The notes: a model not told the origin generated them from the sequence alone. 57,240 nucleotides of DNA from an uncultured bacterium (GCA_903906425.1 CAIVKH010000303.1:1-57240), one strand, 5' to 3'. Shown: positions 8,501 to 18,956, numbered from the stretch's first letter. Numbers and translations are program-made.

Positions 8501-10173
8501 AGATTAGTGGCAACCGAGTCAAATTGTTTGCGCAGCGCGTCGCGTTCTTTTCTGACATCGTCGGATGACTGTGCCGCTTCTTTTTCGATCCGCTCCTTGT
8601 CTGCCACGGCTGCCGAAGCGCGCGCTTGCGCCTGCGCCAGCGAGGTCTTCATCTGTTCCGCCTGCTGCGTTCCGGCGAGTGCGGCGGCCTGTGCGGCGTC
8701 GAGCTGTTTGCGAAGGTCTTCGCGCTCCTTCTTCCAGTCGCCCGCCGACTGGCTCGAGTCTTTTGCGGCCTTCGCGGCCGCGGCGAGATCAGCCTTCGTT
8801 TTCTCCAGCTCTTCTGTCAGAGACTTGACCTGCATCGCCGCCTCATCGGCGCGAGCCTGTATCTTTGCAGTCGCGTCCTTGACGGCGACGTCGGATTTCG
8901 CCACGGCAATCTTTGCATCGCGACGAGCCTTGTCTGCCGCTTCATTTGCATTATCGACCAGGTCCTTCGCGTCGGCCAGCGCGCGCTTCATTTCCCTGTC
9001 GAAATCGGCGGCGCGGCTTTCGGCGTCCTTCAATTTTACGGCCATGTCCGCCGCTTCGGCGGCTTTCATGGCGAGCTGCTTTTGCAAATCGGAGAGCGCG
9101 TCGTCGGATTTCTTATGTTTTGCCGCGACATCCGACGCGGCGGATTGCGCCGCGGCCAGTTGTTTCTCCAAGGCGGCGCGCGCGGCGGCGGCTTCCTTGG
9201 AGGCTTTCTTCTGCTTTTCGAGATCGGCGGCGGACTGCGCCAGTCCGGCCTGGCTGTCTCGCAATGCGGTTTGCGCCTCGTCCAGCGCCTTGCGCAGATC
9301 GTCGGTCTTGTTCCTTTTCAAGGCGGTCTTTGCCGCCGCAAGTTCGTCTTCGGCCTGCTTCGCGCGCGACTCGATACCGGCCTGATCGCGCTGCAACCTT
9401 TCGAGCTGTTTCTTCTGATCCGCCATGTCCTCTGCGGTCTTTTTCAGGTCCGCGCGCGCCGCGGCAAGCTGTTCCTCGGCGGTCTTCGCGCGCGATTCCT
9501 TGGATGCGTTGTCGATGGTGAGCCGCTCGATCAGCTGCTTCTGTTCGGGGCTTTCCGCCGGTTTTTCGCTGCGGGCCTTCGCCAGTTCGACGCGCAGGAA
9601 ATCCACGCTGTCCTGCCGGTCGCGAAGCTGGTGTGCGAGCGCGCCATTCGCATCCATCAGCCAGCGGTTTGTCGCCTGCAAATCGGTGAGCTGCCGCCGC
9701 AGCGAGACGAGCGCCTGGTCGAGTCCGGCGGGTATGGCGGCGGCCGCGCCTTTTTGTTCGATTTGGATTTTCAGCGCGACCATCGCCTGGTCGGCGGCCA
9801 GGAGTTTTTGTTCCGTCGCGGCCCGCGCCTGCCGCTCATACGCCAGCTGCCGGGCCGTCTCGCTCAGATTCGTGAACGAACCTTCCTGCGCCGCAAGCTC
9901 CTTTGATTCGCGCCGCAGCTCGTCAATGCGGGCTTTGGTCGCCGCGATCTCGCCCTGAACGCGGCCCTGCTCCGACGTGAGCCTGTCAATTTCCTTGCGG
10001 CCCGTGGTGATGGTCGCTTCAAGGTCTTTCAGCAGCGCCTGGATATTCGCCTTGCGCTGATCAACCTCCTTTTGCATGTCGGCCACATCATCCGCCCGTA
10101 GGCAGAATCCTGGCAGCAACAGCGCCGCCATAAGCAGCCATCGCGCCATGCCACAAAATCTCTTGCAGAACAT
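5507..10173 (-). CDS. Giant secreted coiled-coil protein with 60-residue repeats; frameshift at 7163-7166
   Basis: Signal peptide (MFCKRFCGMARWLLMAALLLPGFC) followed by about 1530 residues of nearly uninterrupted heptad-like sequence rich in Ala, Lys, Glu, Gln and Asp. ATG 10173 is preceded by GGGAGGAG. Between 8820 and 7046 lie ten tandem units, eight of exactly 60 residues and two of 56, typified by LKTSLKDAQAQLKSASTEKD. The reading frame ends at a TAA at 7156-7158; adding one base to the A4 run (TTTT at 7163-7166 on the plus strand) restores '...GQKAVKESAQ' and makes that unit exactly 60 residues, after which the frame is open to 5507. So this is one gene with a one-base deletion (true mutation, sequencing error or recoding). 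No catalytic domain is visible; an envelope-spanning or filamentous role is inference. Confidence 0.75.
7046..8820 (-). repeat. Tandem 180-bp coding repeat (ten units) in the coiled-coil gene
   Basis: Unit boundaries can be set at the recurring (L/M/A)K(T/K/S)(S/T)L motif. Unit lengths in residues are 56, then seven of 60, then 56, then 60 across the frameshift. Units differ at many positions, so the array is old rather than freshly amplified. Sixty residues is not a multiple of seven, so each unit must contain heptad breaks (for example hendecads). Confidence 0.8.
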
Positions 10174-10336
10174 CTTTCGACTCCTCCCGAGGCCCGACCA
10201 CATGCAGGCCTGACAAGGCTTGGTCCGACAGAATAATGATGGCGCGCGCGAAAGCCAGAACAGATTCTACGGTTTTTCAACGGGTCCGGACCGCCCGCCG
10301 CCCCCACCACCGCGGCCCTGCGGCCCCCCCCGAGAC

Positions 10337-10415
10337 TTCCAATCATTGGAAAATTGCGCCCCCGTCTTTTCCAATGATTGGAAATCCCGATTGCGGACTT
10401 TTCCAATCATTGGAA
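10337..10415. repeat. Phased palindrome array 3 (3 copies)
   Basis: Exact dyads at 10337-10351, 10369-10383 and 10401-10415, both steps 32 bp. It lies between the beta-propeller stop (10444) and the coiled-coil start (10173), both minus strand. The rest of the 270-bp gap is GC-rich (poly-C tracts at about 10296-10330) with no gene. Confidence 0.9.
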
Positions 10416-10443
10416 ATTATGCGGGCGGCCCCGCGGGCCGGCG

Positions 10444-11364
10444 TCAGTGGATGATTTCGCCCTTGGTCACGTCGCCGGGGACGTCGAGAAGCTGGATGCT
10501 CGAAATCGTCCGCATCGTCTGATGATCGGAAAACGTCCACACGATCTTCTTGTCGGGCGTGACCTCGATGATGTGCGGGGCCTTGCCAAATTTTCCGTGA
10601 CCAAGCCAGTTGCACATCACCGTATTTCCGTTCGGCAGCCGCTGGAATCCGGCGATGAAGGTCAGGCCGATGCCGATGTCTTTCAGGTCGGCGTTGCTGA
10701 CTTCCCAGACCGTTTTGCCGGCCGGATCCACTTCGAAAACGCGCGCGCCGCCGGGCCGGTCGGCGCACGAAATGATCGTGTTGCCGTTGGCGAGTCGGGC
10801 CGCACTGTGCGGTCCGCCGGCTGCGGGAATTTCGCGGACAAGCTTTCCGTCCGCGTCGTATTCGCGCACGACCTGCACGCCATAGTGCGCGACGAGAAAA
10901 TGGCCGTTGTCGAGCCGGCGCGCGTTGCGGATGTACGGATGCCCGCCGTCCTTGCCTTCGGGCAGCAGCCTGACTTCCTTCACGATTTTTCCGTCCGGCG
11001 CGATTTCGAGGAGGCGGCCCGCGTTGCATTCGCCGACGAACGTGTTGCCGTTGGCGAGCCGCTGGCAGGCGTAGATTTCGCTCTTCGATTGATATTCGAA
11101 GACGACTTTCTTTTCGCGCGTCACTTCCTTCACGCCGTGACCGGTGTTGAAAAGAAAATTTCCGTTGGGCAGCACCCAAAGGTCGTTGCAGCTCGGCGCG
11201 GCATATTCCCACTCCGCCTTGCCGTCCGCGTTCACGATGAAAACCTTGCCCGCCGAATAATCGGTGCAGACGAACGGATGGCCCTTGCCAGCCGTGGCAT
11301 TTTCACCGCGAGCCGACGCGGCGAGCAGAACCAGACTCAACGAAACAGCAACCGGAAATTTCAT
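10444..11364 (-). CDS. Secreted beta-propeller protein (NHL/PQQ-like repeats)
   Basis: 306 aa, start ATG 11364 with AGGAG upstream. Signal peptide MKFPVAVSLSLVLLAASARG. The mature chain has six or seven blade-like repeats with the recurring 'LxNGNxL/F/I' and 'DxxGKxVxE/W' motifs (LPNGNFLFNTGHG, LANGNTFVGECNAG, LDNGHFLVAHYG, LANGNTIISCADRPGG, LPNGNTVMCNWLGHG), as in PQQ-like / arylsulfotransferase-type propellers. No catalytic residues are identifiable; a binding or periplasmic enzyme role is open. The gap to the fumarase upstream is 65 bp without array or clear terminator, so co-transcription with it is possible. In-frame extension to 11946 overlaps the fumarase gene and is rejected. Confidence 0.75.
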   Translation of the reverse strand: MKFPVAVSLSLVLLAASARGENATAGKGHPFVCTDYSAGKVFIVNADGKAEWEYAAPSCNDLWVLPNGNFLFNTGHGVKEVTREKKVVFEYQSKSEIYACQRLANGNTFVGECNAGRLLEIAPDGKIVKEVRLLPEGKDGGHPYIRNARRLDNGHFLVAHYGVQVVREYDADGKLVREIPAAGGPHSAARLANGNTIISCADRPGGARVFEVDPAGKTVWEVSNADLKDIGIGLTFIAGFQRLPNGNTVMCNWLGHGKFGKAPHIIEVTPDKKIVWTFSDHQTMRTISSIQLLDVPGDVTKGEIIH

Positions 11365-11429
11365 GGCGATTTTCTCCTGCGCTTGATTCGCCTCCGTCCG
11401 CAGGTTTTGCCGCCAAAAGAATCCGCCGA

Positions 11430-12812
11430 TTACAAATTCGGGCCGGTGGAAGTCTTCACGAGCTTTTCGAATTCCTCGGCGGTCATGATGCCCTTTTCGA
11501 CGACGATCTGCCTCGCGGTTTTTTTCGTCGCAAGCGATTCCTTCACGAGCGCGCTGACTTTGTCGTAGCCGAGTTTCGGATTCAGAATCGTCGCCAGACC
11601 GCCGCTGGTTTCGAAATAGCGATAGCAAGTTTCCGCGTTCGCCTTGATGCCGATGATGCATTTGTTGGCAAGCTGCACGCACGCGCGATCCAAAATTCGC
11701 AAGGCCTTCACGAGATTCAAACCGAGCACCGGCATGTGCGTGTTCAGTTCGAGCTGCCCGGCGGAGGCGGCAAGCTGCACCGCGTGATCGTGGCCCATGA
11801 TCTGGATCATTGCCATGTTCGTCGCCTCGGCGATGCTCGGATTTATTTTTCCGGGCATGATCGAAGAACCGGGTTCGACGGCGGGCAAAATAATTTCGGC
11901 CATGCCGGTGTTCGGACCGGAACAGAGCATACGAAGATCGTTGCAAATTTTCCCGATGTCCTGCGCCGTCAATCGCAGCGCGGCGGAAAGCTCAGCCTTG
12001 TCGGTGAGAAACTGCGTGATCTCGATCCCATTTTGCGCGGCGCGAAACGGCATGGCGGTGATGTGCGCAAGTTCGCGGGCGATTAACTGGCGGAATTCCG
12101 GTTTCGTATTCACGCCGGTTCCAATCGCATTTCCGCCCTCGCCGATTTCGAGGTTCGCGTGGACCGCATGTTCGATGCGCGTGATGTCTTTTTGAAGCGC
12201 ATGCGCCCAAGCAGCGAATTCCTGCCCCAGTGTGACAGGCACCGCATCCTGCAAATGCGTGCGCCCGCTCTTGATCACCTCCTTGAATTCCCCGGCCTTC
12301 ACTTCAAGCGCGCGGATCAAATGCCGCAGGCTCGACAGCGCCTTGTCAGCCAACCCGACCGCCGCGACGCGGATCGCCGACGGAAAAATATTGTTCGTGG
12401 ACTGCCCTTTGTTCACGTCGTCATTTGGATGAACGAGACCACGGTCGCCGCGCTTGCCGCCAAGTTCCTCGTTGGCGAGATTTGCGATAACTTCGTTGAC
12501 GTTCATGTTTGACGACGTGCCGCTGCCGGCGTGGAAAACGTCAATCGGAAACTGATCGTCAACTTTGCCGTCGAGGACCGTCTGGCAGGCCTTTTCGATG
12601 GCAGCGGTTTTCTTTTCATCGAGCAGCCCGAGCGCATGGTTTGCGCGCGCGCAAGCCCACTTCATCTTCGCCATTCCGCAGATAATTTCCAGCGGGACAC
12701 GCTCGCCGCCCGCGTTGAAATTCTGCACTGACCGGCACGTGTGGACGCCATAAAACGCCTCGGCGGGAACTTCCAGTTCTCCGAACGAATCCTTTTCGCG
12801 ACGTGTTTTCAT
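11430..12812 (-). CDS. fumC: Class II fumarate hydratase / aspartase family lyase
   Basis: 460 aa; cytoplasmic tetramer of the fumarase/aspartase superfamily. Conserved blocks are all present: GSGTSSNMNVNEVIAN, SGRTHLQDAVPVTLGQE (catalytic-region His), and the signature loop GSSIMPGKINP. The residues that separate fumarase from aspartase are mixed: FYGVHTCRS and DQFPIDVF look aspartase-like, whereas HAGSGTSSNMN and the VHPND..N..QS region look fumarase-like with unusual substitutions (NDDVNKGQSTNNIFPSA). The gene symbol is therefore tentative; fumarate hydratase of the TCA cycle is the more likely role. ATG 12812 sits 8 nt after GGGAG; the upstream in-frame ATG at 12830 would place that ribosome site inside the protein. 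Confidence 0.8.
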   Translation of the reverse strand: MKTRREKDSFGELEVPAEAFYGVHTCRSVQNFNAGGERVPLEIICGMAKMKWACARANHALGLLDEKKTAAIEKACQTVLDGKVDDQFPIDVFHAGSGTSSNMNVNEVIANLANEELGGKRGDRGLVHPNDDVNKGQSTNNIFPSAIRVAAVGLADKALSSLRHLIRALEVKAGEFKEVIKSGRTHLQDAVPVTLGQEFAAWAHALQKDITRIEHAVHANLEIGEGGNAIGTGVNTKPEFRQLIARELAHITAMPFRAAQNGIEITQFLTDKAELSAALRLTAQDIGKICNDLRMLCSGPNTGMAEIILPAVEPGSSIMPGKINPSIAEATNMAMIQIMGHDHAVQLAASAGQLELNTHMPVLGLNLVKALRILDRACVQLANKCIIGIKANAETCYRYFETSGGLATILNPKLGYDKVSALVKESLATKKTARQIVVEKGIMTAEEFEKLVKTSTGPNL

Positions 12813-13005
12813 CTGATGATCTCCCTTCAAAAAAGAGAATCTAGCCCGCCTCGTTCAGCCTGCCAAGCGGGGTTTCGCTGATTTCTCCGGCGCCACTGAA
12901 AATTTGGGCCTCCAAGCGTGGCAGAAGTGACAGTTGCGTTGCTGTCTAGGCAAGCGAGAGCTTTTCGGGTAGATTTTCAATAGAGAGAAGAAAGGTGTTT
13001 TCGCG

Positions 13006-16000
13006 ATGAGATTTTCCAGATTGTGTGGTGCGGCTTGCGTTTTCCTGCTGGCGGCAGTGCTGACAGTTCACGCGCAGTTTACGTCGCGATACAGTTCGGT
13101 TTTTCTGGAGGGGAATTTCAACGGCTATGCGGCGCAACCGGGACAGATGACCCTAGTGTCGAATGATGTCTGGCAGGGCTATGCCAGATTGACGAATTGC
13201 ATCAATTCGACATTTGTTTTCAGCACGAATTCATATCCATCGGATACAAATTCGTTTGTCTGGGCGCAGACGAACCAGGCGAATTTCAGCATGCCGCTAT
13301 CGGGTGTCGCATCATATCTCGCACCGACCAGCACCACGGTGGTTATCACGGACACCAATGCGGGTGTAACTGTCACAAACATCACGGTGTTCGTTCCCGG
13401 CATTGTCGTTACCAGTCGTGTTTCCTCGATCCTGCGTTTCACCTTCGATGACAGATCGGGCGCATACAGCGTGAAAGATGCGACTTTCGGATCGCCACCG
13501 TCACAAATCTGGATCAACGAATTTCATTACGACAATATAAGTACGGACAAGAACGAGGGCGTTGAACTCGCCGGCGCGGCGGGTGTGGCACTGACAAATT
13601 ACCAACTAAGATTGATCGACAGTTCCGGCAAAATCTACAATAGCACGAATCTGACGGGGACATTGCCAAGCCAATTGAATGGCCTGGGTACCGTGTGGCT
13701 TGCCTTTTTAACCAACGGACTCGGATTGCGCAACACACAGGGCGGGATGGCGCTTTTTCAAGCGGCACCCTACGTTTTTACGATTGATGATTTCAATACG
13801 CCCTATTGGGTCATGACGACAAATCTCGTTCAGTTCCTCAGCTATGGTGGTCAAGTAACGTTAATCGTGACCAACGTGACCGTCACACCAGAAGTGCCGG
13901 ATTCTCCGCCCTATCCGTATCCAGCCGCGACAAATATTAGTACGAACATTCTTATTTCGACGGATGTCGGCCTGCAGGAAGACAATGGCAGCACTCCTGT
14001 TGACTACTCGCTTCAGCTCATTGGCTCCGGCTCGCAGGGTAGTGATTTCTTCTGGACCGGCCCGATTCCCAACACGCGTGGCCAGATCAATTCCAACCAG
14101 TTCGCACTCGCTGCGCCGGCAGCGGCCTCCGTTTTGGTGACAAACATCGCCGCGCTGCCGTATCCGGTGGTGCCGACCAACCAGTCGATGACGTTTCAAG
14201 CAAGCCTCACTGGCGTGAACGGCGCCTCAAACATATCCGCAACACTGTTCTATCGGCCCGGCATTACCGGAAGTTTTGTGCCGCTGGCTATGACGAATGC
14301 CGGCAATACATATACGACGTCTGGAAGCGTGCCCCCGCAGCCGAACAATACGGTGATCTACTACTACTTCTTTATGAATTTTGACGGCCCCGGAACGAAT
14401 AACCCCTCCGTATATCCGCCAACCGCCCCCAGCGCACCGCTCCGCGCGCGCTCTAGCACACAACCTTACGGACAGTTTTGGATCAATGAGATTGATCCGG
14501 CACAAAGTGGAAATAATTACCCGCCTGACACGGGTGAATTCGTCGAACTGGCCGGCTTGGCTGGTACGCTTATTTCGGGGTGGACCCTTGAAATGCTTGA
14601 TCAAAACGCGGCGACCTATGCAACATACACCATTTCAAACGCCACTGTTTTGGCTAATCAATTGAATGGTTTCGGTTTCTTTGTCCTGGGTGATTCCGCC
14701 GTGCCGGGCGCGAAGATTGTTTTCACAAACGCTGTGTTGGCATCCTTGGGCAATGGTCACATGGCGGATATTGGCGCCTTGAGACTCTATGATCCATACG
14801 GCGTCATACACGAGGCCTTGTGCTATGGAACAAGTCTGCCGAATTTCACCTATATTGGGTCCGATTCGAATCAATTGGATCAGGGCATTGACGGCGAGAG
14901 CAGTCTCACTGGATCTGGTTCCGGAAATAACTTGACGAATTTCACGTGGACGTCGAGCGCGCCAACCACTCCCGGAAGCGTCAACGGTGGCGAGGTGCTG
15001 GTGGGTGGTTCCACAAACGCGATCCAGCCGTTTATTTCGTGCCAGTCAGACAGGGTGATGACATGCCTCACCAACCTGGTCCCGAGCAACAATCCATTGC
15101 TGGTCACCGCCACCGGCTTTTGCGGCAACGGGTCGGTGATTGTGACGTGGACGGGCGACAAGACTAACTCGGGAACAGGTTGCAAAGGCAACGCGAAGAT
15201 CATCACGCGTACTTATCAGGCCGTTTCCACAAATTGCGCGCCGTGGACAACGAATACTTGCAGTCAGCTTTTCATCTATGAAGACACGAACGCGCCCGTG
15301 ATCAACGCGCCCACGCAGACGCTCGCCAACGCCGGATTTGAAAACGGGACGTTGATCGGCTGGAACGTATTTGGTCCGGTGACCAGCCAGACGGCTTATG
15401 CCATTGAACCGCGCAGCGGAAACTTTCACGCGTTGCTCAAACCTGCGTTTGGCTTTGTCTGCCATGACTCTAGCGGGAACTTGATGGACGGTGTCTATAC
15501 TAATGGCGTATTGAGAGCGCAGCCCCCGGCTTCGACCAGTTATACTTACTCCGCGTTTTTCGACGGAACAAATGACTATGTGGATATCCCCCCCCTGCCT
15601 CCTCTCAATGAAAGTCAGGCAACATTCGCCCTATGGCTGAAACGCAGTGGCACCCAGCCCAACTTTACCGGAATGGCATTTTCCCGCGGCGCTGGCTCAG
15701 ACATCTCCGGCTTCGGCTTCATCATGACGAACCAGCTGGGTTACACCTGGGCGGGGACAACGAACAGCTACGGCTGGCGAAGTGGAATAATTCCTCCGGA
15801 CGGTCAATGGACCTTTGCGGCGCTCGCCATCAGTCCGAGCAATTCGGTCATTTATATGCGCACCACGAATGGATGGCTGGCCGCCACAAACCGTGTTGAC
15901 ACCACAAACCTCGCCACCATTGCAGTCGGGAACACCAACTCTGCATTTACCGGCGAAATCGATCTGGGTCGCGATGCCATCGGTTCCCGTTATTACAACG

Positions 16001-18822
16001 GCGCGATGCAGGATGTGCAGATCTATAACCGCGCCTTGACCAAAGATGAGGTGTCCAGTCTTTGGAACAATGGTCTTGGCGGAGTTGTCACCAACGGTCT
16101 CCGAGCCCGGTGGAAACTTGACGAGTACACGAATAATACTTTAGTGGCCGACAGCAGCGGAAATGGATTCAGGGGCACCAACGTCAATGGCGTATTGACG
16201 GGACTTCCGCCAGCCACCACGGCTTACACCAATTCAGCAGACTTTGACGGTGCCAATGACTACATGCGTGCGAATGGACCCGGCCTGGCCACAAACACGG
16301 CAACCATCACCACCTGGATCAGACGAGATGGCACTCAGACAAATTATGCCGGACTGGTGTTGTTGCGAAATGGTGCCGATGTGACGGGTCTGAACTTCAC
16401 GACGAACAACCAGCTTGGCTACTGCTGGGCCGGGCAAACAAACGATACGGGATGGACCAACAGCGCCCTTGTCCCGCCCGATGGCCGGTGGACATTTGTC
16501 GCGCTCACCGTCAGCCCCACGAATGCCACGCTCTACATGTTGACCGCATACAACGTGACAAACGCACCGACTCCGTTTGTCGGGCGTTTGAACATCGGGC
16601 GTGACTCCAGTGGTGGCCGACAGTTCAGGGGCAATCTCAATGATGTGCAATTCTATTATCGGACCCTCTCTTTTGCGGAGATTACCAACCTCTGGAACAA
16701 TGGCGTCGGCGGCAGCACAACCAACAATCTCTACGGGCGGTGGGTCCTTGATGACTATTTCCTCAGCGGCACAGTTAATGGGTTTTACCAGGACCTGACG
16801 GCAACCAATGGTCAGAAATGGAATGCCGCGATTTGGGCGAAGATGAGTCCGGCTAATCCGATGCAGGGAACCAATCAGGTCAGCGTGGCACTTCAGTTCC
16901 TCAATACCACCAATGGCGTAATCAGCAACAGCGTGGCTTCCGTGGTCGTCAACAGTTCATCCCAGACCAACAGCTACCAAAGTCTGACAGCGCGCGGCAC
17001 CGCGCCAGCCAATTCGGCCAGGGCGCGGATACTCGTGACCTATCAGCAAGATGATGCCGGCGATCAGGGGGCTGTTGAACTCGATGATGCTTTCATGAGC
17101 GGCAATATCATTCCCGCCAGTGCGGGCGTCAACCAGTGCGGCAAGATGCCCAATTTTATGACCAACGGTGTGGTCAGCTTCTTTGATGATTGCGGCACTG
17201 TGAATACATCGCAATCTCCTCTGCCGAATTCGTTGGTCACAACAGTTAATGTGCCGGTCACCATCACGGCAAGCGACAGCTGCGGCAACCAGTCCCAGGT
17301 GAACTTCACTGCCTATGTGGACGACACCACCGTGCCCCAGGCGTTTTCCCTGTCACCCGCGTCAAAGACTGTCGCATGCAGTTCCGATTCTTTCGCGACC
17401 TCTTACTCCGTATATGACAATTGTCCGGGATGGGTCGCCTCCCGCATCAGTTCGGCGACCAACGTCGCGCAGACGAACGCCGCTTCATTTGGTTGTGCGG
17501 GCAATCCGATGATCATCACCAATATTTACCGGCTCACGGATATCGGCGGCAACATATACAGCCCCGACCAGGTGCAGATTGTGACCGTCATGGATACAAA
17601 TCCGCCGATTATTGTCTCTACCGCAAATCCGGCTCTGACCAACGCCGGCTTCGAGACCGGTGTGTTTGCCACGAACTGGAATGTCGTGGGCAATGCGACA
17701 ATCATGTCCGTCGCGCCGCACGGCGGCACGAAGCACGTCAAACTCGCCGGAATAACCAATGGCGCCTATAACTACAATGGCATATATCAGGATCTCGATG
17801 GTCAATTCGGCCAGACCTGGCGCCTTGGCGCGTGGGTCATGACGCCCACCAACGAAGCTATCTCCTCCATCAACTATCTCGACATGAGTATTGATTCTTA
17901 CGACGTCAACTATATCTTGCTCGATACCGTAAGCGCGTCGTACTTCACCAACGGCATAGGGCCCGCGGGGCTATATCGCCAGGTGGCCGTCACCACCGTC
18001 CTGCCCACCAATACCGCGCACGTTCGCGCATCGCTGTATTATTCCCAGTTCGCCGACGCTCCCGGCGCGGTCTATGTTGACGATGTCAGCCTCTCGCGCA
18101 CCACTTATTCGGCCGCCACAACCAACTCCTGCGGTGCTTTCATCGGCAACCTGGGCAGTCTGGCAATCGTGAGCGACTGCGGCAATGTCACTGTCACGCA
18201 GTCTCCGCCGGTTGGTGTTTCGCTGACGCTTGGCAGAACCAACGTGCTGCTCTACGCGGTGGACAACTGCGGTAACACGCGCACCACCACCGTCAGCGTC
18301 GTCGTGGCCGACGATGTGCCGCCCGTGGTCACCGCCGGTCCGTCGGATATTACCGTCCCAACAACCAACAGCGTGCCCGCACCAAGCACCAATGGCTTCA
18401 GTTGGTCCGATTGCAGTTCCGTCACCATCACGAATCTGCCCGACACCAACAATGGCGGCCTGGGCACTTCCAACAGTCCGCTCATCATCGCGCGCACGTA
18501 CCAGTTGGTCGATGCGGCGACGAACATCACGCTGTACTCACAGACCATCACCGTCAGCGGCAGCGCGCCGCCGCCACCCACGAATGTTGCCATCGCGGCG
18601 CTCACCCTTGGCGGCGGTGTTGGCTTCAACGTCCTGCGGTCCACCGGCACCAACACATGGAACGTGTTCGCCGAGTACACCACCAATCTGGCCGGTCAGC
18701 AGTTCTGGTGGGCGGTGAGCAACGCCAGCACCGTCTGGAGCAACGGCACGAATATCACCACCTTCACCGTTCCGACCAACGCCCTGCCCGCGTTCATCCG
18801 CGTCAAGCAGACCTATCCATGA
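13006..18822 (+). CDS. 1938-aa secreted multidomain protein (lamin-tail, LamG, HYR-like)
   Basis: Signal peptide (1-23, MRFSRLCGAACVFLLAAVLTV...) then a modular surface protein. Two lamin-tail domains start at about residues 166 (IWINEFHYDN) and 490 (FWINEIDP). HYR/Ig-like segments with paired cysteines follow. Two LamG/concanavalin-like lectin modules begin at about 845 (FFDGTNDYVDIP) and 1073 (DFDGANDYMRAN), each ending in a 'DVQ(I/F)Y.R.L....' strand and LWNNG. More cysteine-bearing HYR-like domains and two 'NAGFE(N/T)G' carbohydrate-binding-like modules (about 770 and 1545) complete it. No catalytic motif and no obvious sorting tail. It probably binds glycans at the cell surface or in secreted complexes. 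RBS AGAAAGG precedes ATG 13006. The 193-bp divergent gap to fumC carries no array and no recognisable promoter. Confidence 0.75.
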   Translation: MRFSRLCGAACVFLLAAVLTVHAQFTSRYSSVFLEGNFNGYAAQPGQMTLVSNDVWQGYARLTNCINSTFVFSTNSYPSDTNSFVWAQTNQANFSMPLSGVASYLAPTSTTVVITDTNAGVTVTNITVFVPGIVVTSRVSSILRFTFDDRSGAYSVKDATFGSPPSQIWINEFHYDNISTDKNEGVELAGAAGVALTNYQLRLIDSSGKIYNSTNLTGTLPSQLNGLGTVWLAFLTNGLGLRNTQGGMALFQAAPYVFTIDDFNTPYWVMTTNLVQFLSYGGQVTLIVTNVTVTPEVPDSPPYPYPAATNISTNILISTDVGLQEDNGSTPVDYSLQLIGSGSQGSDFFWTGPIPNTRGQINSNQFALAAPAAASVLVTNIAALPYPVVPTNQSMTFQASLTGVNGASNISATLFYRPGITGSFVPLAMTNAGNTYTTSGSVPPQPNNTVIYYYFFMNFDGPGTNNPSVYPPTAPSAPLRARSSTQPYGQFWINEIDPAQSGNNYPPDTGEFVELAGLAGTLISGWTLEMLDQNAATYATYTISNATVLANQLNGFGFFVLGDSAVPGAKIVFTNAVLASLGNGHMADIGALRLYDPYGVIHEALCYGTSLPNFTYIGSDSNQLDQGIDGESSLTGSGSGNNLTNFTWTSSAPTTPGSVNGGEVLVGGSTNAIQPFISCQSDRVMTCLTNLVPSNNPLLVTATGFCGNGSVIVTWTGDKTNSGTGCKGNAKIITRTYQAVSTNCAPWTTNTCSQLFIYEDTNAPVINAPTQTLANAGFENGTLIGWNVFGPVTSQTAYAIEPRSGNFHALLKPAFGFVCHDSSGNLMDGVYTNGVLRAQPPASTSYTYSAFFDGTNDYVDIPPLPPLNESQATFALWLKRSGTQPNFTGMAFSRGAGSDISGFGFIMTNQLGYTWAGTTNSYGWRSGIIPPDGQWTFAALAISPSNSVIYMRTTNGWLAATNRVDTTNLATIAVGNTNSAFTGEIDLGRDAIGSRYYNGAMQDVQIYNRALTKDEVSSLWNNGLGGVVTNGLRARWKLDEYTNNTLVADSSGNGFRGTNVNGVLTGLPPATTAYTNSADFDGANDYMRANGPGLATNTATITTWIRRDGTQTNYAGLVLLRNGADVTGLNFTTNNQLGYCWAGQTNDTGWTNSALVPPDGRWTFVALTVSPTNATLYMLTAYNVTNAPTPFVGRLNIGRDSSGGRQFRGNLNDVQFYYRTLSFAEITNLWNNGVGGSTTNNLYGRWVLDDYFLSGTVNGFYQDLTATNGQKWNAAIWAKMSPANPMQGTNQVSVALQFLNTTNGVISNSVASVVVNSSSQTNSYQSLTARGTAPANSARARILVTYQQDDAGDQGAVELDDAFMSGNIIPASAGVNQCGKMPNFMTNGVVSFFDDCGTVNTSQSPLPNSLVTTVNVPVTITASDSCGNQSQVNFTAYVDDTTVPQAFSLSPASKTVACSSDSFATSYSVYDNCPGWVASRISSATNVAQTNAASFGCAGNPMIITNIYRLTDIGGNIYSPDQVQIVTVMDTNPPIIVSTANPALTNAGFETGVFATNWNVVGNATIMSVAPHGGTKHVKLAGITNGAYNYNGIYQDLDGQFGQTWRLGAWVMTPTNEAISSINYLDMSIDSYDVNYILLDTVSASYFTNGIGPAGLYRQVAVTTVLPTNTAHVRASLYYSQFADAPGAVYVDDVSLSRTTYSAATTNSCGAFIGNLGSLAIVSDCGNVTVTQSPPVGVSLTLGRTNVLLYAVDNCGNTRTTTVSVVVADDVPPVVTAGPSDITVPTTNSVPAPSTNGFSWSDCSSVTITNLPDTNNGGLGTSNSPLIIARTYQLVDAATNITLYSQTITVSGSAPPPPTNVAIAALTLGGGVGFNVLRSTGTNTWNVFAEYTTNLAGQQFWWAVSNASTVWSNGTNITTFTVPTNALPAFIRVKQTYP

Positions 18823-18877
18823 CGCCGCCGGATCGCGCGGCGGCCCGGAATATTTCGCCGCCGGCGCGATCCGTGCT

Positions 18878-18956
18878 TTCCAATCATTGGAAAAAGTGCC
18901 AAAGGAAATTTCCAATGATTGGAAATTCCGCCGGCCGTGATTTCCAATGATTGGAA
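18878..18956. repeat. Phased palindrome array 4 (3 copies)
   Basis: Exact dyads at 18878-18892, 18910-18924 and 18942-18956, both steps 32 bp, between two genes on the plus strand. Translating through it gives 'MEI..SNDWK', a false N-terminus for the next gene. Confidence 0.9.

Noticed and set aside
5507-10173. SMC/Rad50-type ATPase because of the long coiled coil
   Set aside because: There is a signal peptide and no Walker A, Walker B or ABC signature at either end.
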